Below are positions 1 through 10,795 of a DNA stretch of 50,313 bases, piece by piece. Made by a program: the position numbers and the translations under genes. The notes beneath the pieces are model-generated. The model made no database searches. It saw nothing but the letters and a program-made list of their open reading frames with translations, and had not been told where the DNA came from. The DNA is from Neurospora tetrasperma FGSC 2508 (Eukaryota; Ascomycota; Sordariomycetes; Sordariales; Sordariaceae), in assembly GCF_000213175.1 (NCBI RefSeq), contig NW_009799179.1, forward strand, positions 2,038,391 to 2,088,703, given 5' to 3'. Every line of letters starts with the position of its first letter. Positions within the stretch are counted from its first letter, which is position 1.

Positions 1-602
1 TTTTTTGGGGGGGTAAAAAAACCCCCCCCCCCCCCCCCCCCCCCCCCCGTCTAGCCCAAACAAGTAGCATTTTGACCTATCATGGAAATCAGATGGACCT
101 CTGTGGCTCTGTACCCCCGTTCCGCCTCCTGAAGCTCCAGCAAAGCCCCCCCTTTGGATCCACCAACCCGGCTGTCCTAAACGACCCGAGAACCCAGTCC
201 TGGACTTCTCGCCAGTCTCCTCATTCCCAAGATTTCCCCAGTTTCGATTTTCCACTTCTCAGGGACCTGACCTGGATCCCAAAGGGCCTCAACTGGACCC
301 TACCTGGCCGAAAAAGGGTAAAGACGCAGCTCCCGCCCGGCCAAACTCCACACCCCGCACTTTGCCAACAACTGCGCCAACCAGTCACCAAAGAATCGAC
401 GAATCCGGCTGTCGGCTGCTATCCTGTCCGGCCTTAGGCGTGCCACCGCCAAAATCGTCCAGGCCCTCCGGCTTTATGGGCAGGTTTGGGCTTCGACTAC
501 TCGACGACGTCAGCATCGAAGAGGGCATGACAACACAGCTCAGCCAGATGACGCGACGGCAACAACGAGGGCCACCATCCATCTGAAGAATCAACTGCCA
601 AA
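1..602. other. Window edge with poly-C run; leader of the transcription factor gene
   Basis: The window opens with short T, G and A runs followed by an uninterrupted run of 27 C residues (22-48). Such a run at a sequence edge looks like a contig-end or low-quality artefact, although a genuine C tract cannot be excluded. The rest, up to the ATG at 603, is moderately GC-rich sequence with no open frame I can support. It is presumably the promoter and 5' leader of the downstream zinc-finger gene. Confidence 0.5.
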
Positions 603-3600
603 ATGAGTGAAGCCGCGCCTGTTCATCGCTGCCCCGTCTGCTATAAGACGTACAAGCGTCGGGAGCATCTGCAAAGACATCGCGCTTCACACACCTCGGA
701 ACGCCCACATCGTTGCATTCTGTGCAGCGCCTCTTTCCAACGGACAGATGTCTTGAAGCGTCATATTCAGACATGCGACGGCCTGCCTCATGGCTCGTCT
801 GGCCGCCGAAGGGCGTGCGATAGATGCGTTCGCCAGAAAAAAGCTTGCAACTCGGCCCAGCCCTGCCAAAATTGCTCAAAACGCGCAGTCCAATGCTTGT
901 ACTCGAGCGTTAATAGTTCATCGACAAGCCAGGACGGAGAAGCGGGTAGCACCAGTGCTGCCAACTCGGTTGAGAGCTTTTCCAACACGCCCAGCACTCA
1001 GCAGCAACAGCAACAACAACAACAGCAGCCGCAGCAACAGCAACAACAGCAGCAGCAGACTCAGCAGTATCAGCATCAACAGTTCCTTCATCAACAGCCT
1101 CAGCAGCTCCACCAGCAACAGCAGCAGCAGCAGCAGCAGCAAGAACAACAACAACGACAGCAACAACGACAACAACAACAGCAACACCAACACCAACAAC
1201 AGCAGCATCAGCCGATTTATCTCCAGCAACAGCACCAGTACCAGCACCAACAACATCATCATCAACAGCAGCAGCAGCAGCAGCAGCAGCATCCGCAGCG
1301 ACCGCAACACCACCAATTCCAGCCGCAACAACACCAACAACAGACCTACCAGCAGCATCCACACCAGCAGCAACACAATCAACAGCAGCGCCATCATCAC
1401 AACGTCCTCCACGCTCAAGTTACCCACCCACTCACCCAGATCCCTCAAATAGCTCCGGTACCGGTTCCCCAGATACCCCGTAATCACCAAGTCCCGGTGC
1501 CCCAGATTCTCCAACAGTCCCACCAGTCCCACCAGCCTCATCCAGCTCATCAGCCTCATCATGTACCCTTCAACCACCCCGGTGTGGCCCACTTTGACGA
1601 CCTCGACAACCTCCTTCATGACGCTGCTGGCCAGTTCCCGATGCTTGGACACCAGGACACCCATATCCCCGACTGGATTGAGATGGAGCTACCCATGGGC
1701 ACTCATGCAATGGATACTCCGGAAGGCAACACCACGTCCAGGTCGACTCCCTCTTCAGAGACTCATCGTGGCTACTCTTTTGACTTCCTGTATGATTTCA
1801 CTAGTAGGACTGGTCTCGTTGACTCGTTTGAATGCGGCACTCATGCGCAAAGGAGGGCGGTCGTAGATGCCTTCTATGCATCATATGCCGAGCAGCAAAA
1901 ACACCATCAACAGCTACAACAGATACAGCAGCAGCAGCAGCAGCAGCAACAACACCTCCAAGCACAGCAACAGATTCAGGGCCAGCTTGAATTCCACCCA
2001 ATGTTTCCGCAACTACAAAATCATATGGGTCAGCCCCCACTTTCGCCCGCTTCGTCGTCAGCTGTCTCAACTTCGGCTACGTCGAATGATTATAGCTATA
2101 TGCCATGGACTCCTTGGTCCTCTTGGCTCAGTAATCCAATTATTATCAAGCTGCAAGAGATTGTGGTTTCGATCATGAATGTAGTCAGACATAAACCGTC
2201 TAACAGTACTTTGGGTACTCTGACTTGGACACCCGATAAAGAGCAGGAGTGTCTTCAACTCTTCTCGCCGCAGAGGTTTGCCAAGTTCCTTGAACTGTTC
2301 TGGTCATGCTGGCATCCAAATGTCAACTTTATGCATCGCCCTTCCTTCGACCCCACCAGCGCAAAGCCGACTCTGCTGGCGGCTATGGCTTTGACAGGCA
2401 AGTAACGTGCGTTCTGCCATTCCGTCGTCGAGTTGCCAAACTAACGCCCATCAGGTGCCTCGGTCTCTCCGGATGAGCAAGACACCAAGGACGCAAAAGT
2501 GTGGTTTAACTGTGTTGAGGAGATGGTCTTCACGGATGACGACTTTTGCAGTGACACTGAGCCTGGTTCACCGGCCGACGATGATGCCAATCCTACTTCG
2601 GCTCTACATTGCAAACGAAAACTTCAAGCCCTGCAAGCTTCGTACATCGTCTGCCTTTATCAGAATTGGGAAGGTTCAGACGCTAGCAAGAGGAGGATTC
2701 GTCGCCATCGCTTCAACACTGTGGTATCTGTGAGTAGCTTTGTGTATTGCGTTTGACAGTACTGGGAAACACTAACCTTGTATTCCGTTGCCAGGTGGCG
2801 AGAGACATCGGCATTCCTATGGCGAAGCATCTCGAATATGGCCGGCTGCTCAGACATGAGTTTGACTGGCACGAGTATGTGGTGAGGGAAGAACTTATAC
2901 GGTAAGCGTACCCGCACCTTGGAATAATCGAAGAACCGGGCAACTGACGAGTGGGTCATGTAGCACCTTCCTGTGGGTATTCCTTCTCGATACAGCCTTT
3001 GTGATCTTCAACAATCTCCCTCACCGCATGGTTATTAAGGAGATGAGGATGCACATGGCTAGTCCAGAAGCGGTCTTCCAAGCTCCGACGGCAGAGAAGT
3101 GCCTCGAGGAGATTTACCAGTGGATGCCTTCGTCGAGTCCTATTTGCAACACTCTGCTCCGCGACGTGCTCGAAAACGTCATCGGCACCACCCTTGACGC
3201 AGACACGTTGCAGAGGTTGGCTCGGCTTGGGCCCCTCAATTTGTTTGTCGTTGTTTCCGGTGAGTAGCCTTCTTTGCCCCCTTTATCTTGTCCCTTTTTT
3301 TTGGTATCCCACCATTCGCCATCATGATGGTGACCAATGCTGATCCGTGGTTGTTGCTCAGTGTTCCATTATATGATATTCCAGCACCAGAATTTGTTCG
3401 GGGTAGAAGGTCAACTTGTGCCGATCCGTAATGGCCTGGATAATTGGATAACGATCTGGGAGTTGTGGTGCGACCACTGGTCGTCTACGCCGCCCCACTG
3501 CATGGCAGCCAGCGACAACCTCACACCCGCAAACATGTGGAAAAGGATCGGTTTCATCCGGTGTTCGGCCGAGTACTGGCTTCTTGGCAGTCTCCTCACG

Positions 3601-3807
3601 GATCGCATCGCGCGAAAGACATCAGGCGGCGTTAGAGAAAACCAGGGCAAGGGGTCGTCTCCGGACTGTTACCCCGACGAGTTGACGGGAAGCGGCAAAG
3701 GCAAATCGAACGACCCGATTCTCATCAAGTACGACCAAACCAGCATGCGACAGGTCAACGAGTTGATCAGCGACTTTAAGAAAATCCAGCTTGAGGAAAA
3801 TGAATGA
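603..3807 (+). CDS. C2H2 plus Zn2Cys6 transcription factor with giant Gln/His tract and fungal_trans domain
   Basis: Five exons: 603-2397, 2455-2729, 2795-2901, 2964-3259, 3362-3807, giving 972 residues. Residues 10-30 form a C2H2 finger (C10, C13, H26, H30). Residues 38-58 form a second finger of C2HC type (C38, C41, H54, C58). Residues 72-98 are a perfect Zn2Cys6 cluster with CX2CX6CX5CX2CX6C spacing. Residues about 132-280 are almost pure Gln and His, and a second Gln tract lies near 437-455. From about residue 535 the sequence looks like the fungal-specific transcription factor middle-homology domain. Intron 1 (2398-2454) needs a GC donor (GCAAGT), because using the nearby GT puts a stop in frame. 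Proteins joining C2H2 and Zn2Cys6 domains include melanin regulators such as CMR1/Pig1, but I cannot claim orthology. It is inferred to be a nuclear DNA-binding regulator. Its targets are unknown; the adjacent P450 is one possibility. Confidence 0.93.
971..1450. repeat. CAG/CAA-rich trinucleotide array encoding the Gln/His tract
   Basis: About 450 bp of interspersed CAG, CAA, CAC and CAT triplets inside exon 1 of the transcription factor gene. Codons are mixed rather than pure, which suggests long-term maintenance with point substitution instead of a recent expansion. A smaller array lies at 1927-1975. Because of this composition the other five frames give long low-complexity open frames (poly-Ser/Asn, poly-Leu, poly-Ala/Val) that are not genes. 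Confidence 0.9.
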
Positions 3808-4658
3808 CAAAACGAGTAATGGGTTAGGTATTCCGGGGGCAAGGAAAGGTGACGAAAGAGGGATGATGATGTTGGATATTGGGACGGCGCAGCACTTTTG
3901 GGTTTGACAGTCAACACAGTAAAGGGATACAGCGCTATCACTCTTTTAAGGAATCATCACTCAGTTTCTGAGAAGTAAGACATGATTGAGTGTCCACCCG
4001 CGAAGCTACAGTAGCCACCGTGCCACCCCAAGATCTGACAACTGCCTTACCGATATTGTGGCCCAACCGTCTTGGCCCACGAAAACTGGAGACAGTGACC
4101 AGTACCACGGTGACTGTGGGAAGGTTGAAAGGCAAGCTGGTAAGCGTGGCCGTCCTTCATGGTGTCTTGACATCTGCGGTTTCCCACCCGCCCACACCCG
4201 AGTCCGCACAATCGACATGCGTGATCACTTGAAGCTATTCCGTCAGCCCCACCACACCATCCACATTGTGCTGCGGGCCGTTGCACGTGTTTGGATCCCA
4301 CCTCCATGTCCGCCAACCTGCTTGGAGCGGGCCCTCCCATATCGCCGATACTACCATCCTTGCTCATCTTGCCTATCCCCTCCCCAAATCCCACCAGTAC
4401 TCCGATCCCAAGTCGCTCTGGGGACTTGGAGAGCATCAATGGCAGAGGCAGTGTGAAAATCAAATTCCAAAGGTCAGAGAGATTGGCGAGATGTGCATCC
4501 ATCATCAAGACGCGAGTACTGGTGTTGACGACTGACTCGTAGATCTATTAATTGCCCCGAAGCTTCCGCCACTAGATGAAAACTATCACCCCAAGAAACA
4601 TCCTCCCACCAACTAACCACCGAGTCTTGTTGCCGGTTCTTGCTTGGAAGAAGGACAA
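3808..4658. other. Intergenic region between transcription factor and P450
   Basis: About 850 bp holding the 3' end of the zinc-finger gene and the promoter of the cytochrome P450. Several overlapping open frames of 60-150 codons occur on both strands, but none shows a recognisable domain or supporting splice structure. I see no RNA gene here. Confidence 0.5.
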
Positions 4659-6355
4659 ATGGCCGTCATCACAACATACCTGCCCATTGTGGTAGGCATT
4701 GCCCTCCTGATCCGTCTGCTTATGGTTGGACGGAGACCAAAGAATTATCCTCCTGGTCCCCCGACCATTCCTATCCTCGGCAACCTTCACTTGGTATGTG
4801 AAACCTCAAAAAGCCTTTACTAAAAGGATTGAGTGATGGCTAACACCTGATGTGTTCATAGATGCCAACGAAAGATGTTCACCTTCAGTTTGAAAAATGG
4901 GCTCGTGAATATGGCCCCGTCTACAGCCTCATTCTCGGAACCAAGGTCATGGTCGTTCTCTCCAGTGACAGGGCCGTCAAGGACCTTCTCGACAAGAAGA
5001 GCCACATGTACTCGCACAGACAAGAGATGTACGTCGGCCAGACTCTCTGCTCCGGCGACATGCGCATTCTGATGCTGGGCTACACCGCCAAGTGGCGTAT
5101 GTCCCGCAAGCTCGTCCACGCTCTCCTCAACGTCTCTTCGGCCAAGTCCTACGTCCCCTACCAAATGCTCGAGAACAAGCAAATGCTTTACGAGATGATC
5201 ACCAAGCCCGACGAGTTTCTCTACAATATCCGCCGCTACTCCAACGCCCTGACCACCACCATGGTCTACGGGTGGCGCACGCCCACCTACAACGACGAGA
5301 AGATGCGGCAGCTCTTCGACGGCTTCTCCGAGTTCGCCGAGATCAACCAGACCGGTGTGGCCGCGCTCATCGACTTCTTCCCCATCCTGCGTTGCCTTCC
5401 GGACTTTCTCCTCCCCGCCCGCAAGAAGGCCAAGGAGCTGCACAAGAAGGAACTCGGTCTCTACAAGGGCCACTGGCTCAAGGCCAAGGAGGACACGCTC
5501 AAGGGCACCATCACGCACTGCTTCTGCGAGGACGCCGTGCCCGTGCAAAAGAAGGAAGGATTCAGCGACGACGAAGCCGCCTACATCGCCGGCACCCTTC
5601 TCGAAGCCGGCTCCGACACCACCTCGTCCACTCTCTACGGATTCGTCCAAGCCATGCTTCTGTATCCTGAAGTCCAGCGCAAAGCCCAAGAAGAGATCGA
5701 CCGCGTCGTCGGCCCCGACCGCCTCCCCACCATGGACGACGAGCCCAACCTGCAGTACAGCCGCGCCATCGTCAAGGAGTCCCTCCGCTGGATGCCCACC
5801 ACCATCATGGGCGCCGTCCCGCACGCCGTCACCCAGGACGACTACTACAACGGCTACCTGATCCCCGCCCATGCTGCCGTCGTCAACAACGCCTGGGCCA
5901 TCAACCACGACCCCGTCCGCGCGCCTGAGCCCCGGAGGTTCAAGCCCGAGCGGCACATGGACGACAAGCTTTCCCTCGCTGACTCGGCCGCCAACCCGGA
6001 TCCTGCCAAGCGCGACCAGTTCACTTTTGGTGCCGGCCGTCGTATTTGCCCTGGCATTCACGTTGCCGAGCGCTCGCTTTTTCTTGGCGTTGCGCGCATG
6101 CTGTGGGGATTCAATATCGCGCCCAAGCTTGGGGTGGATGGAAAGGAGATCATTCCTGACCAGGAGAAGCTTACGCAGGGGTTTGTCTGCATGCCTGAGG
6201 AGTATCCCGCGACGATCACGCCTAGGGATGAGAGGAGGAAAGGGATCATGGAGGAGGAGTGGTTCGCGGCGGAGAGGGAGTGTCTGGATCCGGAGACGAA
6301 GCAGTGGAAGCAGGGCATGAATTGGGTGCCGAAGTTGAGTTCTACTAAGGTTTGA
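4659..6355 (+). CDS. Cytochrome P450 monooxygenase (microsomal, class E group I type)
   Basis: Two exons, 4659-4793 and 4862-6355, encode 542 residues. The 68-bp phase-0 intron has a GTATGT donor, a GCTAAC branch site and ends in TAG. The start at 4659 supplies a hydrophobic membrane anchor (residues about 5-25) followed by a Pro-rich hinge, as expected for an ER-anchored P450. The I-helix AGSDTT motif is at residues 294-299 and the K-helix ExxR at E351-R354. The haem loop FGAGRRICPG has its ligand at Cys441. All hallmark residues are intact, so it should be an active haem-thiolate monooxygenase needing NADPH-P450 reductase. General style recalls fungal P450s annotated as O-methylsterigmatocystin oxidoreductase-like or CYP2-like, but the substrate cannot be read from sequence. 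It lies 850 bp downstream of a transcription factor gene on the same strand, so a local regulatory relation is possible. Confidence 0.95.
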
Positions 6356-7610
6356 TCCTGGGACTGAGGGAGGTTTGTGTTTCGATTCTTTTGTTTATGT
6401 GCTTTGATGTTTGATATGATAGTAGTTTTCTTTCAAATTTCTTTTTTGCCTTCTTTTGAGTGTTTGTTAAGTTTATCTGGGAGGGATTGAGCTGGAGGAA
6501 GAGAGATGTATTGATGATATGTAACCGGTATATGTAACCGGTACCATCAAGATATACTGTCTCGGCAAGCAAGCAAGTAAGCAAGCGAGTGGGAATGGTA
6601 GTCTTAGCGTGCGAGGAGGATAGGATACACCACAGATATTTGAACATCATCTCTCTAGTATTTGTTCCTAGTGGCATTGCTTGGTCTTGCGAATTAAAGG
6701 CCTGGACTATGGGCGTCTTACATGCCTTGTCTGGTTGGAAGCACGCCCTGCTCAATTTCTTGCCTTGATAGTCGAGACCAACCAACCCAACTGCTGCAGG
6801 CATGCCTCATAACTGACTACATTGCCGAATTCCACACCCGGCACGGTCAAAGGTCGGAAGCAGATCCCCCCCTCCTCGCTGTGTTCAACCTTCTCGGTTC
6901 CCTTTGGTCCGGGAAAATAAAAGATCAAATGCATCTCGTCACCGCCGTGATAATATGTACATAGCAATGTCTCACCCATCACTCAGCATGATAACTAGAG
7001 AGAGCTAGATAGGAAAAGCTCGGTAGCTAAGAAAGAAAGAAGCAACATCTCGCTTGAGATCATTCATCCTTCTGGTCTATCACTCCTCCCTCTGTTTGGG
7101 CGGGGAGGAGGTTTCTCGACAGATATCCAACCTCTTTCTCTCTTTTTTTTTTTTCTTTCTTTCCTTTTTTCTTTCTTCTTTTTTTCTTTTCTTTCTTTTT
7201 TTTAACATGCGTGGCTTCCTCCTGAGAGTCCGATACTCCGCCGGCACTCATCCACTCACCCAGCCAGCCAGCCAGTCGATATATCACCCACCTTTCTCCT
7301 CGTATCTGATGCACATGTGTGTACCCGTTAATGCATGGGTAGGTGATATCTTCCTGCCGAGTTACATTCACATTCACATCGAACGTACTGTGGTCTGGCA
7401 GATCTGTCCTGCATCGGTAGATAGATACTACGTTGCCGCCACTGCATATGTATCTGGCTTGCTGGGGCTCTGGTGTTTCCCCTTGGAGTCGGGCAGGTAC
7501 CTCTAGGAGCCGAGCGGGATAAAGCCTGGACCTGAATAAGATGGAGTAGGTACGAACTACGGCACGGGATTGCTTACGGGCGGTGATGGGCGGAGGAGTT
7601 GGGAGGCCTG

Positions 7611-7670
7611 AGAAAGGCTAGGAAGGGCTAGGAAGGGCTAGGAAGGGCTAAGAAGGGCAGGAAGGGTAGG
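7611..7670. repeat. Tandem array of a 10-bp unit (GGAAGGGCTA)
   Basis: Read directly: three near-perfect copies of GGAAGGGCTA, flanked on each side by degenerate copies (AGAAAGGCTA before; AGAAGGGCAG and GAAGGGTAGG after). This is a minisatellite-like array in non-coding DNA. Confidence 0.8.
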
Positions 7671-8888
7671 GGAAGAGGTGGAAAAAGTAAAGAGAAACAC
7701 GGAAGACAGTTGATGTCTCATATTTGGGGACTACGGTGGTGGTGGTGGTTGTAGTGGTGGTAATCATGGGGTAACAGGGATCCACAAAACCTCCTCAAAC
7801 TATGTAACTCCAAAAAAGGAAAAGGTAGGTACGTACCGAGTATATCCCACCAGTACTCCGAAATCATGTACATACCACCTTCAGAGTTCAGACCCTCTTC
7901 AGTCTCTTTCCTTCTTCAACCTCCCATTGTGTGTCTGGCATTCTCAGATATTGGACCTGAACGCACACACACACAGCGAAGCCACGCCCAAAAAGCAAAA
8001 CCTACCGCGGAAGAAGCCAAAAAGTGCCGTTCCCCACCGTTGAAGCGATCACATGCAGTGTGTCCGTTGTGTCGAGCAGCAGACGGCGGCGATCATTGAT
8101 TCTAACGGCCAGGGCCTGGTGCTACCTGAATGAAGCTACCACGGCTTCTTCTTTGAAGTTAGCTGGTGAGCTAGCTGGTGATGGGTGACGACCGTCAACA
8201 AGCTCTCTAGTATGTCCACCTTACGGGTGTGAGAAACGGCCATCTTCTCACGGAAAATAAGGTTATGGCCTCTTTGCAGTTCATCGCGCTAACCTTTCAA
8301 ATGCCGGCAGAGGTTGTACACTATACATTAGGTGCCGTTCGGTATCACAAAAGCATCCATCTCACATGCTCACATGCTAGTAGCGATGGAGACGACACTG
8401 GAGAAGTGGAGAGGGTTTGTCTAGCTGCATGAATGATTGTCGCCGTTCTGTGCATCCCTTTTTGTTTGGTTACAACCAAGAGTCGCACCCGCCCGGGACG
8501 GGGAATGAGGGACGGCGGGGCGAGCGGGGCCGAGCGGGGGTCTGGCCCTTCTCCACTGGCCCGCGTTACGAAGTGGACATCACCGGCTCCGGGCTTGTCG
8601 GTGGGCCTCCGAGCTTGGGGATCTCTCTCTCCTCCTTCTCCAAAACACCTCCATGTGATCCCAAGGATTCCCTTTTAAAGACCGGTCATGATGGCTTAGA
8701 GAACCCACTGACACAATCCTCTGCCTCTCTTTGTCTGCCGACCTTGTTCAACGCTGAACGGACGGTCAAAAGTCCCCTCCCACCACCACTCCGATACCTC
8801 ATATTCTACATAAACAACTGCCGCAGACGGACGCGGATGTAGAGAGCGGGGAAGCTGAGTGGCTGGCACAACCAGGAACAAGGAACAA

Positions 8889-8910
8889 GGAAACTGGATT
8901 TCCAGTTTCC
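8889..8910. repeat. 22-bp palindrome upstream of alcohol dehydrogenase
   Basis: The 10-bp arm GGAAACTGGA is followed by TT and its exact reverse complement TCCAGTTTCC. It lies about 390 bp before the alcohol dehydrogenase start codon. It could be a binding site for a dimeric regulator or a chance palindrome; the sequence alone does not decide. Confidence 0.6.
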
Positions 8911-9299
8911 CTTTTTCCCCAGTGATCGGTCCTCCATCAACAGCATCTCCGTCAGCACCTCCATCACCAAACTGTCGGGAACGGGGGTGGGAGAGGCTGG
9001 AGAATACAATGGGGATCCCGTCCCGATCTTGCATTCCACTCCATCGGCATATTATAAGGCTGTTCTGGTTTCCAGATTTGGAAGGACGGAACGTCCGGAA
9101 CTGGGCCCGAAAACCCATTCCCCCTTATCTGATGCCAGGCTTGTAACCAAGGGGAAGTGTCGTGGTTTTGTTTACCTCTTGTAGTCCCTTGATAGATGCC
9201 ATCATTTCACTGTGTCTCGATGTAATCTCGCCATTTTCCTTTTCACAGCATACAGACACTCAGACATCTAAATCTAAATATCCCTCAATCACCACAGCA

Positions 9300-10795
9300 A
9301 TGATGGCAGCTCCCCGCACAACCACCGCCCTTGTCATCCCCAAACTCAACGGCCAGTTCGAGCTTCAAGAAGTCCGGCTCAACGACATCCAACCAGACGA
9401 AGTCCTCGTCGAGATCGAGGCTTTCGGAATCTGCCACACCGATCTGTCGTGCGCCACCGGCTTGTTGCCATGCAGACCCGGCGCCGTGTTGGGTCATGAA
9501 GGTTCGCATTTTCCTTTTTGAAAATCTCTTCATCTCGAGCATCGATCACATCCTTGTTACCCCCAACCGTTGAACTCCAGATTTCCCTCCCTCTATGTAA
9601 CCCCAACCCAAAGACACAAAACACCGGATGGACAACACCCTTAAACACCAACACAAAACCACCACCATCCTCCCCGCCCCCCCTTACCTCACCGACATAT
9701 ACTAACTGCCAATCCAGGCGCCGGCAAAGTTCTCTCCGTCGGCTCTTCCTCCATCGCCAACCTCTCCCCAGGCGACTCCGTCCTCCTCTCCTTTTCCCAC
9801 TGCGAATCCTGCCCTCCTTGTCTCTCCGGCCATCCCTCCTACTGCCACTCCTTCAACGCCCGCAACTTTTCCGGCTGCCGTCCTTTACCCGTCCTTCCCG
9901 ACGGCTCTATCGATTCCTCTTCCCTCAAGTCTGACAACCCATTCACGGACCCATCCTATGCAACCTTCTTAACACCAGACACCAACAAACCCATCTTTTC
10001 GCAATTCTTCGGCCAATCATCCTTTGCGCGACATACGTTAGTCCATAAGAGTTCTTGTGTGAAGGTGTCTCCGGGGACGAACCTCGCGTTACACGCACCA
10101 ATGGGATGCGGGATGCAAACTGGCGCTGGCGCCGTTCTAAACTCTCTGGGCGTTAAAGCCGGGTCAAGCATCGCTGTCTTTGGAGTCGGGAGCGTCGGGA
10201 TGGCGGCCGTGATGGCTGCTGCGCATATTGCCAAAGCCAAGACGATTATAGCGATTGATTTGCAGGCGTCGAGACTGGAGCTGGCGAAAAAGTTGGGGGC
10301 TACGCATGCGGTGTTGGGGGATATCAAAGATATGAAAAAGGAGGTGAGGAGGATATGTCCGCCGGTGGGAGTCGATTACGCGGTGGATTGCACGGGGTCG
10401 GTGGCGGTGATCAAGAGCATGATTGATGTTCTGGGGACAAGGGGGAGGGCGGCGACGGTGGGTGCACCTGGGTTTGGGAGCGAGGTGGGTGTGGATGTGA
10501 TGGAGCATTTAACGTATGGGAAGGAGTATGTGGGGAGTTGTGAGGGGGATAGTTTGCCTAAGGAGGTGAGTTCTGCTTGTTGTTTTTTGGCGGTTTGGGG
10601 TGGTGGTGGTGATGGTGAGAAGAGAGGAGGTTGATGCTGACTTATGAACAGTTCATCCCCTTCCTCATCGAGCAGCACGCCAAAGGCAACTTCCCCATGG
10701 ACCAGTTCGTCACTTTCTACGATGTCAAGGATCACAAGCAGGCTTTGGAGGATTCACACAATGGAAAGGCCATCAAGGCTGTTTTGAAGTGGTAG
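9300..10795 (+). CDS. Zinc-dependent medium-chain alcohol dehydrogenase (aryl/benzyl-alcohol dehydrogenase type)
   Basis: Three exons, 9300-9501, 9718-10565 and 10652-10795, give 397 residues. The predicted catalytic zinc ligands are C45, H66 (in GHE, 65-67) and C198. The structural zinc site is intact: C96, C99, C102, C110. The Rossmann motif GVGSVG spans 223-228, and Asp248 at the end of the second strand favours NAD over NADP. Predicted reaction: reversible NAD-dependent oxidation of a primary, probably aromatic, alcohol to its aldehyde, in the cytosol. The benzyl-alcohol class is inferred from overall layout. Intron 1 is long for this window (216 bp) with a weak GTTCGC donor but a good ACTAAC branch site. 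Intron 2 (10566-10651) is ordinary. The start is a tandem ATG-ATG; I took the first. The gene is on the same strand as the P450 but 2.9 kb away. Confidence 0.93.

Larger units (their letters stand above)
6356..9299. other. 2.9-kb intergenic region with low-complexity tracts
   Basis: No gene can be supported. Notable contents are a polypyrimidine tract (about 7135-7203), a tandem array of a 10-bp unit (7611-7670), a short GGT-type tract (about 7734-7758) and a 22-bp palindrome (8889-8910). The right end must contain the promoter and leader of the alcohol dehydrogenase gene. Open frames here are short, overlapping and without recognisable domains. Confidence 0.5.

Noticed and set aside
790-1664. 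Poly-Ser/Asn, poly-Leu and poly-Ala/Val frames over the Gln tract
   Set aside because: They are the other frames of CAG/CAA repeats; the Gln frame is the one linked to the zinc-finger and Zn2Cys6 domains.
4856-6061. Long (401-codon) minus-strand open frame opposite the P450
   Set aside because: It is an antisense shadow caused by strong third-position C bias in the P450 exon; composition is Gly/Val/Asp-rich without any domain, and the plus frame has all P450 hallmarks.
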